From contig JANXXM010000172.1 in NCBI GenBank assembly GCA_025350645.1, forward strand, positions 1-57,073: 57,073 bases of DNA, given 5' to 3'. A program made the translations under genes and the position numbers. The number at the start of each line of letters is the position of its first letter. The first letter of the stretch is position 1. Below are positions 51,168-57,073 of this stretch, piece after piece. Source of the DNA: Ferruginibacter sp. (GTDB taxonomy: Bacteria > Bacteroidota > Bacteroidia > Chitinophagales > Chitinophagaceae). The notes under the pieces were generated by a model. That model saw nothing but the letters and a program-made list of their open reading frames with translations, did not search any database and was not told the origin of the DNA.

Positions 51168-54100
51168 TTATCTGAGCAATGTAATATCCCCTGTTTTTTG
51201 CATTTTTTTTCCATCAGTAAATTCTACATCCAATGTGTAAGTATAAACATCTGTGGGTTGCAAAACACCTTTATAATATCCATTCCAGCCCGTTCGTTTA
51301 CTGGCAGACTGAAATACCAACTGCCCCCAGCGGTTATAAATTCTCCAGTTCATTTTACCAATACCAAAACCACGTACAGATACTATACCATTTATCCCAA
51401 ACTTGCCAGGAGTAAACGCATTAGGTACATCCAGCAAAGGGTTTATAATTACGCTTACCACAAGGTTTGCCGTATCTGTACAGCCTGCTTCATTATATGC
51501 TACAAGGTACGGTTTGTAAGTGCCCGTGGCATTGTACTCATGCACCGGCGATGTTTCTACAGATGTTTCTCCATCTGCAAAGTTCCAAAAATACCTATTG
51601 GCATTTAATGAACTATTGGTAAAAGATACGGGTACGTTTGCCTGAGGAGGATTTGGCCCCCAACCTGCGATAGCAGTAGGTTTAGGCAAAACCTTTATAG
51701 TAAAATACGAAGAAGTATCTGTCTTGTTACAAGTGGTGGAATCATAAGCTATTAAACGTACATTATAAGATCCTACACTTAAATATTGATGAGTGGGTTG
51801 GAACAAAGAAGAAGTATTTAAAATTCCTGATGAAGGATCACCAAAATCCCATTTCCAGCCTAATCCCGCCAAAGAGGTATTGGTAAACGAAGCAGTGTAG
51901 GGCGCACAACCCAAAGCCGGTGTTGTAAAAGCTGCTTTCACATTATCATTTATGCGGAGCGTATCAATTTTGGTAACAGGTGCGTTACAAAAGTCAGGAT
52001 CTATAAGAGTTAGTTTAATAAAATAACTACCAGGTCCAGGGAAAGTATGCGGTGGCAGGGATGGCGAAATTCCTGTTGTATCTGTAGGAGATCCATCACC
52101 ATAATCCCACACAAAAGACCGGTTATCAAAAAAAGAAGGGGCAAGAGCAGAACTTGTATTTGTAAACTGATATGCCCTGCTGGTACAAGGGCCTACTTTT
52201 ACCTTTGTAAAATTTAATATGGCTCTATTATCCCCGGCTTTTATATTTATGTAAGAAGTATCCCTGAGGTTACAAGTATTAAGATCTTCCGATATTAATC
52301 TTACCCGGTAGATACCAGGGATAGTAAAAATGTGCTGAGATAGCGGGTTGGTTGTGGTAGTATCCACAGCATTAGGATTAACAACTGCATTAAAATTCCA
52401 ATAATAGGTAACACCTTTAGCCTGAATATCTTTAAAATTGACTGTAAGGGGGATGCAACCCAATGTATCATTTTCTACACTATCAATTACTGATTTAATT
52501 TCTGCACTTACTCCTGCAAAATTCATATCTATTTTTACCGAAGCCTGGTTACAGGCCTCACTTTCATTTCTTGGATAAACTACCCCGCCAGTAGTTGGAA
52601 ATTGTATAAACCGATTTGTTTTATATCCATTATAACAGTTTGCACATATCGCCTGGTAAATGGTACCATTTGCGTCAAACCTGCTGGTGCCGCCGTCCAC
52701 ATGATCCCCAATACCATTGGAATTAACATTATCGTTTTGCCCAAAATGAGAACCAAAAAGCTGGCTTTGTGCATCTTTTTTTAACACAAAAAAATAAAAG
52801 TCTCTCCCATCTGCAGGAGGGTTTGGCAGTGGGTTTACTTCAGGCATATTAAAAGTATTTCCTGCAGCATATCCTTCTCCTGTATTGATGCCGCCACCCC
52901 AGCCGGACACATATACATTTTCGCAGCGGTCTACCAAAAATGCAATAGGTGAAATATTTGGTTCAGGAGAAGAGCCAGAGCCAAAAACGGTGGAATACAC
53001 ATAATCTGAAAGATCGGGTAATAGCTTTGAAATAAACTGCCGGGAACCCGGATTTGCATAGGCTGCAGCTTTGATAAGCCAGGAGCCTGTACTGGTACCC
53101 ATTACATAAGGATAACCAAACCGATCGAATTTTAAACCGTAAACTAAATCAGTGGCTGGGGTACCTAAAAAAGTAGTTCTTATAATTGTTCCATCTGGCC
53201 GGAGTTCTGTTACAAAGCCATCAATATCTCCTGCAAGGTTTGGCTGCACCACCCCAGAGGTACTGCCAGGCAAAATATTTGAAGATGTAGCTCCACCTAC
53301 ATATAAATTACCGCTAACTGGGTTTATAGCTGCTACAAAACAGGCATCATCACTTGCACCACCAAAGTAGGTGGCAAACAAAATACCATCTAGATTAGGA
53401 GTAAATTTTAATATAATTCCATCTTGTGCACCTTTAAAACCGGGCTGTGCAGCACCGGGGGTTATTCCTTTAAAATCTGATGACTGGGTACAGGATGCCA
53501 GGTAAATATTATTAGCAGCATCTAATATTACTTCACTTCTTGCATCATCGCCATAATTTCTTCTAAGCCTTTTTGCGGCGCCCGTAAGCGTATTAAATTT
53601 AGGGCTTATGTTAACACCATCATCGCCGCTGCCACCAATTCTTACTGAGCCTATTAATGCTGTACCGGTGGCATTTAATTTAGTTACTACTATATCAAAA
53701 CCAGCCCCTTTTACATTTAGCGGACTTAGTTCCGGATAATCAGATGCATTGGTTCTGCCCGCTATGATAAGGTTATTTTGTGCATCTGCAATTAAGCTAT
53801 GCGGTTGCTCGCTACCCGTACGCCCTCCTATGTATGTAGCGTACAACCGCTGGCCACCATTTGCAGAAAATTTAAAAATACCGATATCTGAACCAGGTTC
53901 ATTTCCTTCATTTGGGCCACCATTAAATGTTGTCTGAAAAGCTCCGGTAGAAGCTGGATAACCGTTTCCAAAAACTATACCGCCAGCAAAAAAACTTCCG
54001 TCCGGTCCTGGAGTAGCAGTATAACCCCAGTTATCTACTGTGCTGCCTGTAAAAGAACAAAATATAATTTGTGGATCTATTACTAAAGTTGCTGCAGGAT

Positions 54101-54821
54101 TATATTTTTTTACACCAAAAGTTACTACATTATCTTTTACCACATATTTTGTTTCTACATTACCATCCCCTTTTGTATTTGCCTGGTAGCTGTAAGGAGA
54201 AAGTTCTTTTACATCTCCCATGCTGGTGCCGATAATAAGTTCTTTATTTTTTACAGACAGGCTCGTTACCCCATCGTACCGCAGTGCAATAGCAGCAGGG
54301 TTTCCGCCAGGGTGAATGATAAAATCATATTTCAATTTATCATTTGTAGTATAATAACGCACATCTATATTAGGATAAATATTTTTATAAGTAACTGCAT
54401 TATAAATTTTACAATCCCCCGCCCATTTTGATTTGTCGTTTCCTATAAAATAATTGTTGTAAGTAAGTAAAGGTTTATCTGGCACCAACACCGGATTTTC
54501 TCTGACTCCCAAGAAAGTAACATTGTAAGCAAAAGAATGGAATATAAAATCTTTAGCAGGATTTTCTTTGGTAGGTTGTTGTTGCCCACCATGCGTAAAC
54601 TCTCCAAGTTTTACAACATCTTCGGGCTTGTGCATTAAGATTGTAAAACCTTTTTTTTCTAGAAAAATAGCACCTGTATTAAAATCGCCCTGGTAATTTA
54701 TAGTACTGTTCCATTGTCCTTTATTTTGCACAAATTGCAACTGCGCCATTGCACTTATATTACAAAGCACAAATGCTAAAGCAAAAGAAAAAAATAAGGA
54801 TTTTTTTAAAGAAATATTCAA
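51168..54821 (-). CDS. Large PKD-domain secreted adhesin with gliding-motility type C-terminal domain
   Basis: The 1217-residue protein starts with a signal peptide ending ISAMAQ (TTG start at 54821; no closer ATG preserves the signal). Residues about 28-260 (LQFVQNKGQWNSTINYQGDF and after) form the opening domain of SBBP-type proteins. SBBP/beta-propeller-like repeats follow to about 780 (IGGSGDDG, ATYFGGASDDACFVAAINP). Several PKD domains lie from about 790 to 1110 (WDYGDGSPTDTTG, WKWDFGDPSSGI, YFWNFADGETSVE). The last about 85 residues (VPNAFTPGKFGINGIVSVRG...WRIYNRWGQLVFQSA) match the gliding-motility C-terminal domain that routes type B cargo through type IX secretion. The PorP/SprF gene follows directly. 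Confidence 0.92.
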   Translation of the reverse strand: MNISLKKSLFFSFALAFVLCNISAMAQLQFVQNKGQWNSTINYQGDFNTGAIFLEKKGFTILMHKPEDVVKLGEFTHGGQQQPTKENPAKDFIFHSFAYNVTFLGVRENPVLVPDKPLLTYNNYFIGNDKSKWAGDCKIYNAVTYKNIYPNIDVRYYTTNDKLKYDFIIHPGGNPAAIALRYDGVTSLSVKNKELIIGTSMGDVKELSPYSYQANTKGDGNVETKYVVKDNVVTFGVKKYNPAATLVIDPQIIFCSFTGSTVDNWGYTATPGPDGSFFAGGIVFGNGYPASTGAFQTTFNGGPNEGNEPGSDIGIFKFSANGGQRLYATYIGGRTGSEQPHSLIADAQNNLIIAGRTNASDYPELSPLNVKGAGFDIVVTKLNATGTALIGSVRIGGSGDDGVNISPKFNTLTGAAKRLRRNYGDDARSEVILDAANNIYLASCTQSSDFKGITPGAAQPGFKGAQDGIILKFTPNLDGILFATYFGGASDDACFVAAINPVSGNLYVGGATSSNILPGSTSGVVQPNLAGDIDGFVTELRPDGTIIRTTFLGTPATDLVYGLKFDRFGYPYVMGTSTGSWLIKAAAYANPGSRQFISKLLPDLSDYVYSTVFGSGSSPEPNISPIAFLVDRCENVYVSGWGGGINTGEGYAAGNTFNMPEVNPLPNPPADGRDFYFFVLKKDAQSQLFGSHFGQNDNVNSNGIGDHVDGGTSRFDANGTIYQAICANCYNGYKTNRFIQFPTTGGVVYPRNESEACNQASVKIDMNFAGVSAEIKSVIDSVENDTLGCIPLTVNFKDIQAKGVTYYWNFNAVVNPNAVDTTTTNPLSQHIFTIPGIYRVRLISEDLNTCNLRDTSYINIKAGDNRAILNFTKVKVGPCTSRAYQFTNTSSALAPSFFDNRSFVWDYGDGSPTDTTGISPSLPPHTFPGPGSYFIKLTLIDPDFCNAPVTKIDTLRINDNVKAAFTTPALGCAPYTASFTNTSLAGLGWKWDFGDPSSGILNTSSLFQPTHQYLSVGSYNVRLIAYDSTTCNKTDTSSYFTIKVLPKPTAIAGWGPNPPQANVPVSFTNSSLNANRYFWNFADGETSVETSPVHEYNATGTYKPYLVAYNEAGCTDTANLVVSVIINPLLDVPNAFTPGKFGINGIVSVRGFGIGKMNWRIYNRWGQLVFQSASKRTGWNGYYKGVLQPTDVYTYTLDVEFTDGKKMQKTGDITLLR

Positions 54822-54986
54822 TGGAAAATTTTATTTACAATGTACAATTTATAAACGAGATCAAAAGCATTTACGTTTTACAAAAACATTTTTTATTTTG
54901 TTTTAACTTATTTTTTAAGAATAATTTTTACAGTTTAAGCAAGGCAAAATATATACAATCCTTCTACGAATTTTACTCATAAAAAA

Positions 54987-57073
54987 TTAAGCAATCTTAC
55001 TCCATTTGGTTTTACCTTTTTGTGACAATAAAAAATTTTTTACCGGCAAATTTTCTGGCAAATCCAAATCGGGATCTATTTCTAAAAGGTTGCCTACAGA
55101 TTCTCTTGCTGCTTCCAGCATTGCCCTGTCATTGACTATACTTGCCAGCCTGAAGTTTAACGCCCCACTTTGTTTTGTACCTTCTATTTCGCCTGGGCCT
55201 CGTATCTCTAGGTCTTTTTCTGCTATAGCAAATCCATCATTTGTTGCTACCATTATTTTTAATCTTTCTCTTGCGTCGTTACTCACTTTTTTCCCAGTAA
55301 GCAAAATACAATAACTTTTTTCTGCACCTCTTCCTACACGCCCCCGTAACTGATGCAATTGAGAGAGGCCAAACTTTTCTGCACTTTCAATTACCATTAC
55401 AGAAGCGTTGGGAACGTTTACGCCTACTTCAATAACAGTAGTGCTTACCATAATATTGGTATCACCTCTTACAAAACGCTGCATATTTGTTTCTTTAACA
55501 GCCGGCAGCTGCCTTCCATGTACCATACTTATCCAATATTTTGGTTCAGGAAAAAATGATTTTACTTCTTCATATCCTTTCATAAGGTTTTCATAATCCA
55601 GTGTGTTGCTTTCTTCTATTAGAGGGTAAACGATATAAACCTGCCTGCCCAACGCTACTTCTTCTTTTATAAAATCCATTACTGCTGCTCTTGCAGTTTC
55701 ATTTCTGTGAGAGGTGTGTATGGGTTTGCGGCCGGGGGGCAATTCATCCATTACACTATAATCAAGATCTCCATAAGCAGTAAGTGCAAGCGTACGCGGG
55801 ATAGGCGTGGCAGTCATTACCAGCACATGAGGGGGGATACTATTTTTATCCCTTAACTGTGCTCTTTGTGCTACACCAAATTTATGCTGCTCATCTATAA
55901 CCGCAAAGCCCAGATTTTTAAATTTTACTTTTGTTTCTATAACCGCATGCGTGCCCAGTAAAATATGTATGGTACCTTCTTCCGCATCTTTTAATATTTG
56001 CCTGCGCTCTTTTATTTTTGTAGAGCCGGTAAGTATACGCACCTGTACAGGCATATCTTTCAACATAGCTGTAATGCTTAAAAAATGCTGTTGCGCAAGA
56101 ATTTCTGTAGGAGCCATTAATACACTCTGAAAATTATTATCTGCTGCAATAAGCATACAAAGCAGTGCTACCATTGTTTTACCGCTGCCCACATCTCCCT
56201 GTAAGAGCCTGTTCATTTGCCTGCCGCTGCCTGTATCTTTTCGTATTTCTTTCAGTACTTTTTTTTGTGCGTTGGTAAGTATGAATGGTAAATAATTTTT
56301 ATAAAAACTATTAAAATAATCTCCCACTTTATCAAAAATATTTCCTTTGCTAAACCGGTGCCGCTGTAGTTTTACAAGATTCATTCTTAGCTGGGCAAAA
56401 AACAGTTCGTCAAATTTTAATCTTCGTAATGCGAGCTGATAATTTTTTTCTGAAGAAGGAAAATGTATTTGCTTGTAAGCATCCCAACGGGAAAATAATT
56501 TGTATTGGGCTATGATATTTTGGGGAAGGTTTTCAGGAATATCTTTTGCGCTAATTTTTGTAAATAATTCAAAAGTAAATTTACTGATTATATTACCAGA
56601 TAATCCCCTTGCTTTTAATTTTTCTGTGGAGGAATAAATAGGTTCCAATGTGGGTTTGCCAGCCATTTTCTGTGTAGAAAAATTTTCTACATCGGGATGG
56701 GCTATTTGCGGAGTACCCATAAAAAAACCTAGTTTACCAAAAATCAAATACTGATGCCCGGCTTGCATTATTTTTTGTACAAAATTTATTCCCTGAAACC
56801 AGACGAGTTCTATAATGCCCGTTTGGTCTTTTAGCTTTCCTACCAGTCTTTTAGAACGTCCTTCTCCCTGTAAATCCAGGCTTAATAATTTACCTGCAAT
56901 ATATGCGTATTCGTTATTAGGGCTAAGGGTTGCAATGGTATCTACCATGGTTTTATCTATATGGCGCAGGGGGAAATGGTGAAGCAGATCATTAAAAGTA
57001 TGTATGCTTAATTCTTTACGCAACATATCGCCACGCTGCGCAGAAATTCCGGTAAGGTATTCTATTGGCGTTG
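54987..57073 (-). CDS. recG: ATP-dependent DNA helicase RecG (5' end cut by the window)
   Basis: RecG unwinds stalled forks and Holliday junctions. The frame stays open past the first internal ATG (57026) to the window edge. Residues before it read TPIEYLTGISAQRGDMLRKE, the normal RecG opening, so the true start lies beyond position 57073. Visible parts are the wedge/OB domain (about 60-170), Walker A GDVGSGKTMVALL, DEQHKFGVAQR, VMTATPIPRTLALTAYGDLD and the motif VI region QLRGRVGRGAEKSYCIL. The C-terminus is complete. It follows the adhesin gene after 165 bases with no feature. Confidence 0.95.
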   Translation of the reverse strand, partial: TPIEYLTGISAQRGDMLRKELSIHTFNDLLHHFPLRHIDKTMVDTIATLSPNNEYAYIAGKLLSLDLQGEGRSKRLVGKLKDQTGIIELVWFQGINFVQKIMQAGHQYLIFGKLGFFMGTPQIAHPDVENFSTQKMAGKPTLEPIYSSTEKLKARGLSGNIISKFTFELFTKISAKDIPENLPQNIIAQYKLFSRWDAYKQIHFPSSEKNYQLALRRLKFDELFFAQLRMNLVKLQRHRFSKGNIFDKVGDYFNSFYKNYLPFILTNAQKKVLKEIRKDTGSGRQMNRLLQGDVGSGKTMVALLCMLIAADNNFQSVLMAPTEILAQQHFLSITAMLKDMPVQVRILTGSTKIKERRQILKDAEEGTIHILLGTHAVIETKVKFKNLGFAVIDEQHKFGVAQRAQLRDKNSIPPHVLVMTATPIPRTLALTAYGDLDYSVMDELPPGRKPIHTSHRNETARAAVMDFIKEEVALGRQVYIVYPLIEESNTLDYENLMKGYEEVKSFFPEPKYWISMVHGRQLPAVKETNMQRFVRGDTNIMVSTTVIEVGVNVPNASVMVIESAEKFGLSQLHQLRGRVGRGAEKSYCILLTGKKVSNDARERLKIMVATNDGFAIAEKDLEIRGPGEIEGTKQSGALNFRLASIVNDRAMLEAARESVGNLLEIDPDLDLPENLPVKNFLLSQKGKTKWSKIA

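Overview
The window is AT-rich DNA from a member of the Bacteroidota, most likely the Chitinophagales/Chitinophagaceae. The evidence is several good matches to the Bacteroidota -7 promoter element TAnnTTTG, two PorP/SprF proteins and a gliding-motility type C-terminal domain (type IX secretion hallmarks), Bacteroidota-type TraK/TraM remnants, and giant RHS proteins of the type found in this phylum. The family-level placement is inference.

Positions 1 to about 31.6 kb form an accessory island. It opens with the tail of a RelE/HigB-like toxin. Next come a small exported protein and an orphan RHS tip (187-1582), then about 750 bp of non-coding DNA dominated by large nested inverted repeats (1690-2315). 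A compact mobile-element module follows: two overlapping tyrosine recombinases (one catalytically degenerate), a P-loop ATPase, a CHC2/TOPRIM primase and a divergent XRE regulator, with a divergent promoter and operator-like palindrome between primase and regulator (2333-7455). It has replication, integration and control genes but no relaxase and no virion genes, so it resembles a satellite or integrative mobilizable element.

Directly beside it is a same-strand six-gene cluster read from 28501 down to 7490. It encodes an outer-membrane-like protein with a coiled coil, a small exported protein, a 2489-residue SpvB-like surface protein, a 278-residue exported protein, a 2836-residue RHS protein ending in a variable tip with an HEIGH zinc-peptidase motif, and a small lipoprotein that is probably the immunity protein. 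I read this as a polymorphic toxin system with its own export or display partners; this is the most interesting part of the window. The orphan tip on the far side of the mobile module repeats the tip-plus-small-exported-protein arrangement and looks like a displaced older or spare cassette.

Positions 28950-30302 carry a decayed conjugative-transposon fragment (traK, a traL-like gene, and traM broken by an in-frame TAG). Two small exported or hypothetical genes separate it from tRNA-Pro and tRNA-Ser, a plausible island border.

From about 31.6 kb to the end the content is mainly housekeeping: panD, upp, rpsL/rpsG, ilvE, rdgB, a thioesterase, aroE, phosphosulfolactate synthase, a TPR protein, yidC, rplY, prs, radC and recG (cut by the window edge), mixed with small lipoproteins. 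A PorP/SprF gene sits directly downstream of a 1217-residue PKD-repeat adhesin with a gliding-motility type sorting domain and is probably its cognate secretion partner. Several starts (panD, comA, prs, the TPR gene) were reset using promoter, Shine-Dalgarno or family evidence.
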